DNA of 64,000 bases from contig NW_003314280.1 in assembly GCF_000143415.4 (NCBI RefSeq), positions 921,250 to 985,249 of the forward strand, in the 5' to 3' direction. The notes beneath the pieces were generated by a model. The model was not told where the DNA came from and ran no database searches. It saw only the letters and a list, made by a program, of their open reading frames with translations. Below are positions 29,964 to 41,000 of the stretch, one piece after another. Positions within the stretch are counted from its first letter, which is position 1, and the number at the start of each line of letters is the position of its first letter. The DNA comes from Selaginella moellendorffii. Its lineage: Eukaryota > Streptophyta > Lycopodiopsida > Selaginellales > Selaginellaceae. The position numbers and the translations under genes are program-made.

Positions 29964-31212
29964 ATGGACGGGGTCTCCAAGAGCGTGCTCGTCATCGGGG
30001 CCACGGGTTACATTGGCCGCTACATCGCCCTAGCCAGCGCCGCGGCCGGATTTTCGACATCGGCGCTCCTGCGCGCCAATTCGGGGGCCGCGCCAAATCC
30101 AAGGAGGGACAAGGCCATTGAATCCTTGCACGCCGCAGGGATCAGCATCAAGAATGTGAGTGTCGTATCATAGATTTCGGGCTGGCTATCGATTCCCCCT
30201 GTCCTTTGCTCCATCCAGGGATCCCTTGACGATCGCGAGAGCTTGATGCTCGCCCTGGAGGATGTGGACATCGTAATATCGGCCGTCGGGATACCTCAAA
30301 TTCTAGAGCAGCTAAATCTCGTCGAGGCCATGAAGGAGAAGAAGACTGTCAAGGTCTCGAAAGAAAGAGAAGATCTCTCCCCCATCTCATAGGTACTTCT
30401 TTCTTCTTCGTAACTTAGGCTAACGCGAGTTTTTTTCTTTGTTTTCTTTTGCTATGTGCTACTAGAGATTCGTTCCATCGGAGTTTGGCCAGGACGTCGA
30501 TAAGGTGGTTTGTCTAAAGCCGGCCCAGGAGGTGCTGAGCGACCCAAAAATTCGCGTTCGCCGTGCCATAGAGGCCGCTGGAATCCCATTCACGTACGTT
30601 ATCACGAATGCTTTTGCAAAGTTCCATTTCAACATGCGAGAGGAGAATGGACGACTCTCTCCTCCCGAAAGGTTCGTCATATATGGTGATGGAAACATTA
30701 AAGGTATATACATCTTCTCTCCTTTTTTTTTCTTTTCTTCTTCCTCGCTTGTCTGATGCTATGTGTGCACGCAGCTAGTTTTGTTACTGAGGAAGATATC
30801 GGAGCCTTCACTGTCAAGGCTGCTGCCGATCCAAGAGCATTAAACAAGACGCTACACATGAGACCACCTGCGAATGCCTTGTCGCAGAACGAGACTGTCG
30901 CGATCCTGGAGAGAGAAACCAAGCGGCAACTGAGAAAGGAGGTGGTGTCGCAGGTTGAAATGCTGGAATCCATACGAGGTCATGTTTTCCTTGCCTTCGA
31001 ATGTTGTGACAGCCCACGCTCACACTCAGCCCACTTGTTCCACAGAATCCTCCGGAGGCTTCCAAGCCGTCATACTGTCGCTCATGTACTCCGCTTACAT
31101 CAGAGGCGATACTTTTGGTTTCGAGCTGGGGCCGAATGACGTGGTGGCGCATGAACTATACCCGGACGCCAGTTTTACCGATGCACACGGTTATCTCAGT
31201 AAGTTTGTCTGA
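29964..31212 (+). CDS. isoflavone-reductase-like NmrA/PCBER family NADPH reductase
   Basis: Atypical short-chain reductases of this family reduce phenylpropanoid dimers and flavonoids (phenylcoumaran benzylic ether, pinoresinol-lariciresinol, isoflavone or leucoanthocyanidin substrates). Five exons (29964-30155, 30219-30353, 30466-30703, 30775-30978, 31046-31212) give 311 residues, the family length. The NADPH-binding motif VLVIGATGYIGRYIA is at the N-terminus. RFVPSEFGQD, the YVITNAFAKFHF region, ERFVIYGDGN, FVTEEDIGAFTVKAAADPRALNKTLHMRPP and the terminal LYPD...YLSKFV are all typical. No break is seen. Which substrate it uses cannot be told from sequence alone. A cytosolic location is expected, as there is no targeting signal. 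Confidence 0.88.
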
Positions 31213-32316
31213 GGGCTCGCCTCTATATTGCTTGCCTCCTTTCTCTTTTGTAAAGTGGTGAGTAAATGTCTACGCATAACACTTTTCTTTTAGCCTTGTT
31301 GGACTGAGATAGCGCTCGAAAGCTTGTGCTTGCTCTGAATCTTGCAATGGTGGCAAGCGAGAGAAATGCTTTAGTATTTCTGGAACAGGAGGAGCTCACT
31401 CACCCACACAACACACACAACAGTGGTGCGATGGGACAGGGAGCACAAACTCACGCAGTAAGCAAAGCATTATCGCTCCGCCTGATAACACGTGCTTTGT
31501 TTTATTCGCTAAACAGGTCCCCGGAAAGCTTGGCAGCCGCTTTGCTCGATTTTTTCTCGCAAAAACTTTTGGATGAGAGCCGAGCGAGCGAGCCATGTTC
31601 AAGACGACAGAGAGCCAATCATGCCCTGCAAGCTTTGACTGCTTACTTCCGTCTTGCAACCATCTTCGTTCCATACAAGGAAAGGAGAAAAAATGAGAAG
31701 AAGCATTCTCTCGGCTGGGGGACTGGGAGGAAAATAATTCACACGACCAAGTAAGCAGTAATGCCTGGACCACCTGCAATAATTTTGTGAGACAGATCCC
31801 TGTGGCCGAATGGAATCGGAGTTTAGTGTTCCTGTTCACAACGAATTGGTGGCCACATATTCCCATGGTAGTTTCTCTCTTCCTTTTTCATGTCTTCTTT
31901 GTTCGTTTTTTTTATAGTTTCGTTTCGTGGCAGTACCGATGCACCTTTATTTGTTTCAGGTTTTGGAGTGACTCTTCCAAGCAAGCAAGCAAGCGCTTCT
32001 AGTTCTCACATGCCGCTTTCATCTTTCCTTGCACATATCGGATGTGGAGTCCAACTGGCTCCAAGTTGGGAATGATTCAAGGCTCAGACATCTGCCGGGC
32101 GTGTCGCGCACTTCATGCAGGTACTTGATCATTGGATTTCTCTCAAGCTTCCAGTATTTAAGTCGCTTGTTGGTGTTGTCTGTGCATGTAGCTACAAGAT
32201 CGCTGTGAGATCCTTGGCAGCCAAAACTTGGTGAGTTTGCAATTGCTTTGGTTATACTTGCTGCATCGCGTTGGCTCCATCCATCTAGTCTAAACTGGTT
32301 TTCCTCTGCAAAGGAA
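31213..32316. other. intergenic, upstream of NPF transporter
   Basis: About 1.1 kb with no supported gene. Open frames here lack family features. The last few hundred bases probably include the 5' UTR and promoter of the transporter. Confidence 0.5.
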
Positions 32317-34248
32317 ATGAAGAAATCCTCGGAGTCGCAAGAAATCCTACAAAATGGATCCATGGACTACAAGAGGAGGCCGGCTGTGAAATGCCAAACC
32401 GGTGGCTGGAAGTCGGTGATCCTCATACTAGGTGCGTGAGTGTTTTTGCAACTTTACTCTCACGCTACAGAGATTGATGAGAGGGACACTGTTGCTGATC
32501 CCTTGCAGGAACCGAGCTCTGCGAGAGGCTTGCCACTCTCGGAATCGGTCTCAACCTCATCACCTATTTGGTCACCGAGTTGCATCTCTCACCATCGCAA
32601 GCTCCAAACATCGTGACCAACTTCCTCGGTACGTCCTACGTGTGCTGCCTGATCGGAGGATTCGTGGCCGACACTTGCCTTGGCCGGTTCTGGACAATCG
32701 TGAGCTTCTCCTTCGTACAGTTCATGGTATGTTTTCCACACGCTTCAAATGCCACAGAAAGAGGCTGACTTTTCCAGTTTTTCTCGAGCAGGGAATGCTG
32801 CTTCTCACACTCTCCGCCGGCATTCCGTCGCTAAGGCCTTCCAAGTGCAATGCCGAGGACTACAAAACTTGCCAGCCAGCTCGAGGCATGGAACTGGCGG
32901 TGCTCTACATGGCCTTGTATATGACCGCTCTTGGGACGGGAGGCATCAAGGCATGCGTGTCCGCCTTTGGAGCCGACCAGTTCGACGACTCGGATGCCAA
33001 GGAGAGGCGCAGCATGGGGCATTTCTTCAACTGGTTCTTCGTGGCGATATCCATCGGAACTCTCCTGGCGGTGACGGTGCTCATCTACATCCAGGACAAC
33101 GTCGGGAGGAGCTGGGGATATGGCAGCAGCGCAGGCTCCATGTTCATGGCGATATGCGTCTTCCTCGCCGGAACGCCACTCTATCGCTACAGAGCTCCCA
33201 ACGGGACGTCCATCGTCTCCATTGCGCACGTCCTGGTAGCCGCATTTCGCAAGCGACACGGCATTCCAGGAGACGAGAAAGATTTATACGAGGATCCGGG
33301 GCAGCAGAGCGCCAGATTCACTAGAACCAGTGGCTTGAGGTACGAGATTTTCTAGAACAAAGAACGTGCTTTACAAAATCTTTCCTTGCCAGCTTTTTGG
33401 ACAAGGCCGCAATCGTGGAGACCGGCAGTAGCAGCGAGAAGCAGAGCCCCTGGAGGCTGTGCAGCGTCACCAAGGTGGAGCAAGTGAAGATGCTGATCCG
33501 GATCCTGCCGATATGCGCCACCTCCGTGCTCGTGTACACGGTCTTCGCGCAGATGACGACGCTGGCGGTGGAGCAGGGTGCTACCATGCGCAGGAACCTC
33601 GGCAAGCACTTCAAGTTCCCTCCGGCATCGCTGGGAGTGTTCGTCCAGCTGAGCGTGATCATCGCCACCCCTCTCTACGACCAAGTCTTCCTCCCGGCCG
33701 TAAAGCTCCTGCGGCGGAACCAGATCACCATGCTGCAGCGCATCGGTGGCGGGATGATCTTCTCGTGCCTGGCGATGGTGATCGCGGCGATGGTGGAGAG
33801 GAAGCGGCTGGCGTTGGCGAGGGAGCACGGGCTGCTCGATCGACCAAAGGCCACAGTACCGATGAGCATCTTCTGGCTGGTCCCCCAGTACGCGCTGGTT
33901 GGAGTGAGCGAGGTGTTCACTTACATCGGCCAGCTCGAGTTCTTCTACAGCCAGTCACCCGAGGAGATGCGCAGCATGGCCACCGGGATGTTCATGAGCA
34001 CCATCTCGGTGGGCTTCTTCGCGAGCTCCTTTCTGGTGGCTACCATCAACAGGGTGACGGGGGGGAGCGGCCATGGCTGGATCTCCAACAACATCAACAG
34101 GGGGAGGATTGACAACTTCTACTGGATGCTCGCGGTGCTCAGCCTGGGGAACCTCGCCATCCACATTGCCTGCGCGACTTGCTACAAGTACAGGGCTCTT
34201 CCAGTGGCTCCCCCTCCTCGTGTCGCTGATGCTGCTCAAGAGGCTTGA
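32317..34248 (+). CDS. NPF/POT family proton-coupled transporter
   Basis: NPF (NRT1/PTR) transporters move nitrate, peptides, hormones or specialised metabolites with protons across membranes. Four exons (32317-32431, 32509-32726, 32792-33339, 33393-34248) give 578 residues, the usual size. The proton-coupling motif ExxER is present as ELCERLATLG in the first helix. The family signature follows: YMALYMTALGTGGIKACVSAFGADQFDD, then GHFFNWFFVAISIGTLLAVTVLIYIQDN, FTRTSG in the loop, IFWLVPQYALVGVSEVFTYIGQLEFFY and MRSMATGMFMSTISVGFF. Twelve hydrophobic segments are expected, with the large central loop around residues 250-310. The substrate is unknown. The HINT4-like gene follows on the other strand, 3' ends facing. 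Confidence 0.93.
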
Positions 34249-34490
34249 AGATACGCTCGCTCGAGAGACAAAAAAGGCCTTTTTCTTGTTTCATTCGGGA
34301 AAGGAACTATACATACGACAAAGGAACTATACATACATTCATACAGTCTTATATGAGAGAGATTTTATTCGATTGTTCTCTGCAAAGTTGGGATGATTGG
34401 GAATTTGATCATGATGGGTGTATCTCCTGTCTACAATGTAAGAAAAAGAATGTTTTTTTTTTTCCTTTTCGAAAGATCATGCTCGAAAGA

Positions 34491-35252
34491 TCATGAGGAT
34501 TTGGTGGAGGAACTCAAAGATCGCAGCACTTCCTCGGCAGTGATCCATCCGCCGAGGCAACCCAGCGATTTATACTTGACGGCCCCCCACCTGAGAATTC
34601 GAGAAAATCGTAGGAGGTGAGGCTTGATCGAAGAGAACAGAGGAGGGAGCTTACCAGGATTTGAAAGGCATGGCGATACAATGTAGATGGAGGTGGCTCA
34701 CGCTGTTATATGGAGGCCGATGGAATCCAAACCTGTAAGCACGTAAACTCGAGAAAATGTGAGTGAGGAAGCATGAAACACTCCAAGAAGGTCATAGATA
34801 TGATCACTTGTAGCTCTCGGCCCCAGGAGCGTCCTTCCGCAGCAACGATTCTCCAAGTTTGAGCATCCGCTCGACTGGCAAGAGGAAGAAAGAATTATCT
34901 CTCTCTCTCTCTCTCAAAATCTAAGGAAACGCGGAAGGTTTTATTACCGAGTAGAGCATGCTCGTCACCCCTGAGGCTGTTGATGTTCTTGATGTGCTCG
35001 ACTGGAACCACAAGGTAATGCCTGCAGCGAGCAATGAAAATTTTCATTCCAAAACTTTGTCTATGCTACTTGGATCCTGATGGGCTCCGGTCCTCAAATG
35101 CTAGCAACTCGTCATCCTGCAGTGGTGATGGCCATGATTCCAGCTCAAGGAAGTAGAGCTGAATAGAGAACCTGGAAGAGAATATTGCTGGTCCGGCCTG
35201 CGCATTTCCCCAGCGCGATCTCACAAAAAGGGCAAAGAGCTCCAGCGCCCAT
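34491..35252 (-). CDS. HINT4: HINT4-like histidine-triad nucleotide-binding protein
   Basis: Histidine-triad hydrolases act on AMP conjugates; Arabidopsis HINT4 degrades adenosine 5'-phosphosulfate by phosphorolysis or hydrolysis. The gene is split into six very short exons (35172-35252, 35070-35116, 34948-35021, 34808-34874, 34655-34732, 34491-34590) that sum to 148 codons, matching the 146 residues of HINT4. Landmarks: MGAGALCPFCEIALGK, LFQDDELLAFEDRSPS, KHYLVVPVEHIKNINSL, GESLLRKDAP, then the triad region FGFHRPPYNSVSHLHLHCIA with H-x-H-x-H, and VKYKSLGCLGGWITAEEVL at the C-terminus. All splice sites are GT-AG and every join restores family sequence. No single exon exceeds 100 bp, so simple open-frame searches miss this gene. 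Confidence 0.9.
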
Positions 35253-36355
35253 CAGCCCTAAAACAAATTCGTTTTAGAAACAAGTGTTACATTTTAGAAA
35301 CTAATGATTTAAAATGTCGCGAGATCATTTCTAGCTGGACCTGCAAAAATAAAAACTTTATTCTATCATCTAAAGAACTAGAGCAAAAAAGAATATACCT
35401 TTTTATGTTGTTAGCTTGCACTTGGTAATGGTGGGAACCCTTGTGATATTAAACTCGTCCCTTAATATTTGCTACATAGAGAGATCGAGCCTCCCATCTC
35501 GCCATCTCATGCAAGTGTGTTTTCTTCATTTTAAAAACGAACTGGTTTAGGGTTTAGTGTGAAAAACCAGGCGCAAATAATATTGGGTTTTTAGGCATCT
35601 ATTTGGCTGCCAAAAAATCTGACTATTTGCAGAGGAAGCCTTTTTCGATGAACGACTCGATTGTGCGCTTGCGCACTTTTATAACCGAAGCTCCTCACTC
35701 CGCAACGCGAGTCGGGTGGCTTCTTGGTTGAGGAACTCGTCCATGGCCGAGAAATCGTAGCAAAGTTGGCCCATACATGGCTTCCTTAGTACTGCGAGGG
35801 AAATGATGGACAAGCAAAGCTGCAAGGCAAGTCACAGGCAAAAGCATATTATAAGCCATGCCTTCATTGCCAGAGAGATAAACACTGCAGTCTTGTATTG
35901 TTCCTCATCGAGTTTCAACTCTACGTGGCAAAGATCCAGTACTCTGACTACGAGTCCCTGCAAGAATGATCATGATGTCCGCTTCGATAGGAATTTTGAC
36001 AGTTTGCTGAGCAGCCACACTTCAAATTTAGTGATTGTCAAAATTTCTATCCAAGCCTCCGGTATCAGCACTGCTCTCGCCAGCTTCCAGATTTGCTGCT
36101 GCTCGGGCCAGTTTCCATATCTGCCAGAGGGTGCCCATCTGCTGGAGAGAAAAATGAGTGTTAGAACTTTTTCAAGGCACACGACGCAGCTATTCGTGCT
36201 CGAGTTGAAGCAGTTCCATTCGATTTGGACGGGCTTGCAGATTCACTGGTAGACCGGCTTGTGATTCCCAATACTTTGATTTGATCAATGGAAATAGTGC
36301 TAGAATTGTGTTTGGTGAGACTGTCATTCAAGGATACCACAAGATCTCTGGATTT

Positions 36356-36482
36356 GTAGCATACCTTGCTACAGTTTTCCCAGGGATAACAGCAAGCATT
36401 ACCAGTGCTTGCTGTAATCCCGATGCTGCCAATGCTTGCTGTGTTCCAGATCCCTGGGAAATTTCTAGCAAGGTATGCATGG
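36356..36482. repeat. long imperfect hairpin, candidate miRNA precursor or foldback element
   Basis: Left arm 36356-36400 and right arm 36431-36482 pair over about 37 positions in three blocks: GCATACCTTGCTA, TTTCCCAGGGAT and ACAGCAAGCATT, each with its reverse complement in the other arm. A three-base mismatch and a seven-base bulge interrupt the stem. The loop is about 30 bases and repeats GTGCTTGCTGT. Length and pairing are within the range of plant miRNA precursors, but a decayed inverted-repeat element is equally possible. Confidence 0.6.
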
Positions 36483-37080
36483 GAAGAGGAGAGTTGTTGT
36501 GGAGGCCCCGACCTCGAACTTGCGGCAAGAGAAATCATCCACATCATGAGATCACGGCACAGCATCCTGTCGAAAACCGTTTGCCCGTTCACGATGCTTC
36601 CATCCATTCAAAGAAAGCATGATGTGGGTGGGCATGGCATCACGACTTTCAAGCTTCTGTGCCAAAGTTGTCGTCGAGAATTCCTGTAAGATTCCATTGG
36701 CATAAAAAAAAAGTCAGAATCCGGCCATGGGCAGGGTGGCATATCCATGAGCTGGACGCCTTGGTCGGGGATGCCTTGCAGCGCAGGTAGCGAGAGACAG
36801 CATTATGCCAGACGCAAGTTGCGTTGACAAATCGAATGAACGTTTCCAGCAGCTCCCTGTTACGATCTGCCCATAGAGCTCCCAGTTCTATGTTCCGCAC
36901 TGCGCAGACATTGGCAGAGAAAGATAAGAGGAAATCAAGAATCTAGCTTCGTAGAACCAGATTTGGATGCATCATGTGGGGGAGCCTCCACAAAATCGTC
37001 GACCTGTTCATGGGATCGCAGCACAATATCCAATATGTAGCAAACTGCAGGCGCGCCGTCGGGGAAGCCAGCAAAATCCG

Positions 37081-37146
37081 CTCGGCCATTTCGATGTCAC
37101 TCGGCTCGCCCAGCTCGGCCATGACGATGTCTCTCGGCTCGCCCAG
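37081..37146 (+). repeat. 33-bp tandem duplication
   Basis: Two adjacent 33-bp units beginning CTCGGCCAT and ending CTCGGCTCGCCCAG, differing at a few positions. In one minus-strand frame they would encode LGEP(R/S)DI(V/E)MAE twice. Being a multiple of three bases hints at former coding use. Confidence 0.7.
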
Positions 37147-37548
37147 CGACGATGATCCACTCACTGCCAGTGCCCTCGATCAGCCGCAGGACGACGCCTC
37201 AAAGAGCAAGGACGATCATCCGACGGCCTGGATGACCATGCAACACACGGACGGTGGCGATGTAATCTCTGAAAACATTCGTACACTCGAAGATCGTTCG
37301 TACAAGTCCTTTCAAATAACAAGTTAAAACCTGTTATAGTTATGATAATAGTTATAATAAGAATATCCACTGGATCCAGAGGTTTGTCGATTCTTTTGGG
37401 CCCTAGGTTTTAGCTATACATATTTTCTTTTAATGAGATCATCCCTCCAGGGAGATTAAAATTACAGCGCCGTGGTATCCGCACCTCGTGGTGCTCAAAA
37501 GAATCGAAGACAAACCTTCAAGAGAGAAACAAAATCACTTTAAGAAGC

Positions 37549-39975
37549 TCACATGCCAACGAGGGTGGCCGACTCGTTGGCTGTGCTGCCCGAGTGCTTG
37601 ACGCGAGGCTTTGGCGGAGGAGGAGGATTCTCCAGGCACATACAGTCCGGGGCCGGGTACGTGTAGATCGAAGCGCTCGACTTGCGCATCTCGTGGCCCT
37701 TGACGTCGTTGTGTCTTTGCATTGCTTGCAAGTGCTTTGAGAACGATTCCCAGCTGCAGTCGAGTGAAACTTAGAGAACAGAGAAAGGAAAAGAAGGGAG
37801 GAAGACAAGCTTGCCTGATGCTGGGTCTGTCCAAGAGTTGCACCAGCTTTCGCTTGTCCGGACGTATCGTTTTCGCGTAGCCCTTGTTGAGAAATCGCCT
37901 ATGGCCGATCAAAAAATGTGGGAAATTGCCACCTTGTGTCGTGACAAAAGCCTCGCTGTGCAGACAAACTGTATAGTCCAGTGCGGCTAACCTCGAGGAG
38001 TGCATCTGAGGAAAACAAAAGAACAAGTCATATGGTCAGGGCCTCGTTCAATATCAAAATGTAGAGCTTGCCTTGAATGGTGCAAGCTCCTCATCTGTCA
38101 GTAACGTTTCTTTAGTTTGCAGGCTCGGAAACATCTGCTTCAGCGGAAGCATGGTTCTCTCCTCCTTGTAAATCTTCCCTGCAGCCAGAAATATGGGCGT
38201 AGAGTTCTTGAATCCCATTCCCCTGAGCATCATTCCGACCTGCAAGTGGCTTTAGACGCGCCAAAGAAGTCACGAGAGCAAAGCGACGGTACCTCCAGTG
38301 GAGTGAGGGGACACTTCCCATCCATCCTGTTACCACCTGGACTGATTATACGGCCCTTCCTATTGAACTTGCCTTTCCAGCCCTTCTCGCGTGCAGCATC
38401 CATCTCCTGCTTTTCCTCTTCGCCTCCATCGTAAATACAACACGAAAACGCCACCATGTCCTGTAAAGAAACGAGGAAAAAGAAAAACAAAACGACACCG
38501 TCGTTTGTTGACATCTGCTCAGAGATGGCGAACGTAAAAAACACGTTACCTCTTCAAACCGCAAATGCACAGCGACATACTTCCCACCGTTCCCAGAGCT
38601 GCGCTCTACCATACGCTGAACTAGCAGCTGGCCAATGTCGGATATCGGCTTTGCGAATCTCAGAGCCTCGTAGTTAGTGAAGCATCTAAGCCGCTGCAGA
38701 GGTAGAGGAATGTGATCATACGCTAAACGGTTTGCAAAGGGAGCTATTCTGATGACTCTGTTGCCAGCAATACTGTTTGAATTAGATGATAGTCAAAAGG
38801 TAGAAAAGAAAGAGCTTACCCGGTTTCAAGGAGCTTGGGGAGGACTTTGTCGAGATAAAAGCTGGGTGGAGATAGAGCCTTGATCCTAAAGTTGAAAATA
38901 TTACTGAGGTTGCCTACGCTGTCCATGAGATCATCGGGGAGCCGGCTGACAACTCTCACGTCCCTCTGGAGCGCATTAATAAAATGCTGCTCATCATATA
39001 TCTCCCCGAAAGTGCTGCAATTAACAATCACACACATGAGAGCGAAGAAAGCAAAACAAAAGGCACGCACCTCCTATCCTGCCAAACACTATTAAAATGA
39101 AACTCCGGGACAACAAGGGTCGCGTTCAAAAGTGCTGCTACAGCAACAGCGTTGCATATCTATCACCAAGGAAAAAGAGCCACGAAAAGAATCTCAATCA
39201 GCCACGGCATTCTTCGAAGAAGAAAAAAAAAACCAAAAAAATCCACAGACTTACGGAAGATCTCTGCTGGTTCAAGCCCCCGTTTGCCTCTATCATCACG
39301 AATCCATTCGATGGAGGCAAATCTGGACACACATGCACGAACAAAATCCAAGATAGTTAGCTCTTCTTCGTGTTTTTTCTCTAATCGAGATCGAGAAAGA
39401 TGGTTGTCACTCACCAGTGCTATTCGAAGAATGACGATCCAAACAAGGAACCCAGCCCTCTCCCTCCTTTGGAAACTGCCACACAGCCTTAATCTGGAAG
39501 AATTCGCGAAGAACCAAAAAAAAAAAAACACAAAGGGAGAGGAGATTTTTCTTAGTCACACCACACAAAAGCAAACAAATCTCATCGATCATACCCCGGT
39601 GTTGTTGGAAGCCCGCATTGCCGGCCACAAATTCGCGAACACCTCGGGGCTCCGGTACCTGGAGCCGGGAGGATCCGGCTTCCTCACCCGCGGCAAATCC
39701 AGCGTCATGGTGCTCATGTAGAGCAGCATTCCCGAGATGTAGATAATGGGCGCAATCAGCAAGAGCTTGTGCTGCCGGAGGAGAATCGAGAGGACGAGGC
39801 AAGAGAGGCGCTGCATGAGCGTTCTTGAGGAGGAAGAAGGGGAGCGCTTGCTGCCACTGCCGCTGCCGCTGCTCCGCCCATTCGTGCTGGCGCTGGGCGA
39901 GGACGAGAGAGGAGGAGGAAAAGAATTCTGCTGCGGCTGCTCCTGCTGCTGCATGGATCGGCTAGGCGGCACCAT
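37549..39975 (-). CDS. plant GDP-fucose protein O-fucosyltransferase family (type II Golgi protein)
   Basis: Plant O-fucosyltransferase-like proteins are Golgi type II membrane proteins of glycan assembly and cell adhesion. Ten exons (39595-39975, 39415-39493, 39255-39322, 39071-39159, 38820-39014, 38550-38757, 38293-38460, 38072-38239, 37815-38005, 37549-37753) give 583 residues. The N-terminus is Gln/Ser/Pro-rich and cytosolic, with one anchor helix ([20 protein letters not shown]). The enzyme domain shows [55 protein letters not shown] (nucleotide-sugar pocket), [16 protein letters not shown] and [30 protein letters not shown]. Two introns (38006-38071 and 37754-37814) start with GC and not GT. 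The ATG of [11 protein letters not shown] is the first in frame. The exact acceptor is unknown. AACCCTAA elements lie just upstream. Confidence 0.9.
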
Positions 39976-40166
39976 CAAACCCGATCCATCACTCGATTCG
40001 CCTCGCCGCCCGCCCAGCAGCAAGCGACAGATCGATCGGGACGATATTAATGCCCAGCTCCATCCAAATTCGTATCCCAGGAACCCTAAAAAAGGGCTCG
40101 CCCACAAATAAACCCTAGTGGATGAGAGAGAGAGAAGAAGAACGTTGGCCCCTTTGAGTCCTCGAT

Positions 40167-40934
40167 CTAGGCGGCGGTGGCGGTAGCGGTGGAAGAAGAA
40201 GAAGCGGCGGAGCTCTCGTCCTTGGCGGCGCCGGATCTATCCTCGCCGCCCTCCTGCTGCTCGGGGTCGCCGTAGAAGAGATTGAGCGGGAAGAGATCCT
40301 TGGAGAGGGAGATTGGGCGCTTGAGATAGACGTAGCACTTCTTGTACGAGGCGGTGCGATAGAAGTACTTCTTCCGGGGATTGAATTTCTTCTTGGCGTC
40401 CATGTTCATCGTGTGGACCTTCTCCACGTCCAGGCCATAGACGAGCTGGAGGACCCTCTTGATCTCTAGCTGCATTGGACGAGAGAGAGAGAGAGAGATC
40501 GATCGATGAGTCTCAAAGAAGAGATTTCTAGCGCTCACCTTGCCGGCCCTGGGATACGTCCGGAAGCACAGCTCCTTGAGATCGTTGGGGCGGGGCGGGA
40601 GCTGCAATCGCAGCGGGATGTTGGCGAGGTAGATGACCCGGCCCAGATTCTTGCACGTCGTCTTGATCGGCCCGCGGTGGCTCCACTGCCCGAATGGCGC
40701 GCCCTCCAGCGCTCCCTGCTGCGACGCCTCCAGCGCCGGGCCTGCCCTCCTCTCCCACGCCCTGGATCTTCCAGCCGCCGCCGCCGTCGCGGCTCTAGCC
40801 CCCGGCCCAAATCTCCTCGCTCTCGACGCTGCTTGCGGCGATGCCGATGATGCTGGCGCTTCAGGATCGCGCCGCGCTCCAAACCTGGCCACCGCCGCTG
40901 CCATGCGCGTCCCGAATCTCCGAGCGATCGGCAT
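40167..40934 (-). CDS. mitochondrial ribosomal protein uL23
   Basis: uL23 sits at the peptide exit of the large ribosomal subunit. Two exons (40539-40934, 40167-40469) encode 232 residues. About 80 N-terminal residues are rich in Ala and Arg with few acidic residues, beginning MPIARRFGTRMAAAVARFG, a good mitochondrial presequence. The core resembles the plant mitochondrial L23 family: NLGRVIYLANIPLRLQLP, ELCFRTYPRAGK joined to LEIKRVLQLVYGLDVEKVHTMNMDAKKK, then YKKCYVYLKRPISLSKDLFP. The tail is a Ser/Ala/Glu-rich extension of about 45 residues. The start codon faces that of the Obg GTPase with only 66 bp between, so the two are probably expressed together. Confidence 0.85.
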   Translation of the reverse strand: MPIARRFGTRMAAAVARFGARRDPEAPASSASPQAASRARRFGPGARAATAAAAGRSRAWERRAGPALEASQQGALEGAPFGQWSHRGPIKTTCKNLGRVIYLANIPLRLQLPPRPNDLKELCFRTYPRAGKVSARNLFFETHRSISLSLSRPMQLEIKRVLQLVYGLDVEKVHTMNMDAKKKFNPRKKYFYRTASYKKCYVYLKRPISLSKDLFPLNLFYGDPEQQEGGEDRSGAAKDESSAASSSSTATATAA

Positions 40935-41000
40935 TGCCTCAGGGGATTTTCTCTAGAACCCTAAAATGACATAACGGGCCACTAGAACCCTAAAACTTCG
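40935..41000. promoter_or_regulatory. 66-bp divergent promoter with two telo-boxes (uL23m / Obg)
   Basis: The whole interval between two opposed ATGs is 66 bp. It contains CTAGAACCCTAAAA twice (AACCCTAA at 40957-40964 and 40986-40993) and an ATAACGGGCC stretch resembling a site II (GGGCC) element. Telo-box plus site II is a known pairing in plant ribosomal and organelle-biogenesis promoters. The 5' UTRs must be extremely short or overlapping. Confidence 0.6.

Larger units (their letters stand above)
35253..37548. other. 2.3-kb stretch without a supported gene
   Basis: No gene can be defended. Contents: a long foldback at 36356-36482 (separate entry); a minus-strand frame near 36545-36605 carrying VFDRMLCRDLMMW, which looks like a stray PPR repeat; a 33-bp tandem pair at 37081-37146; and open minus-strand stretches at 36649-36900 and 36943-37164 of unknown meaning that could be exons of an unrecognised gene. 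Confidence 0.45.

Noticed and set aside
31326-31754. 142-codon plus-strand frame between the reductase and the NPF transporter
   Set aside because: No recognisable motif, no splice partners, and an ordinary length for chance.
36545-36605. PPR repeat VFDRMLCRDLMMW on the minus strand
   Set aside because: A single motif without adjacent repeats; not enough to call a gene or pseudogene.
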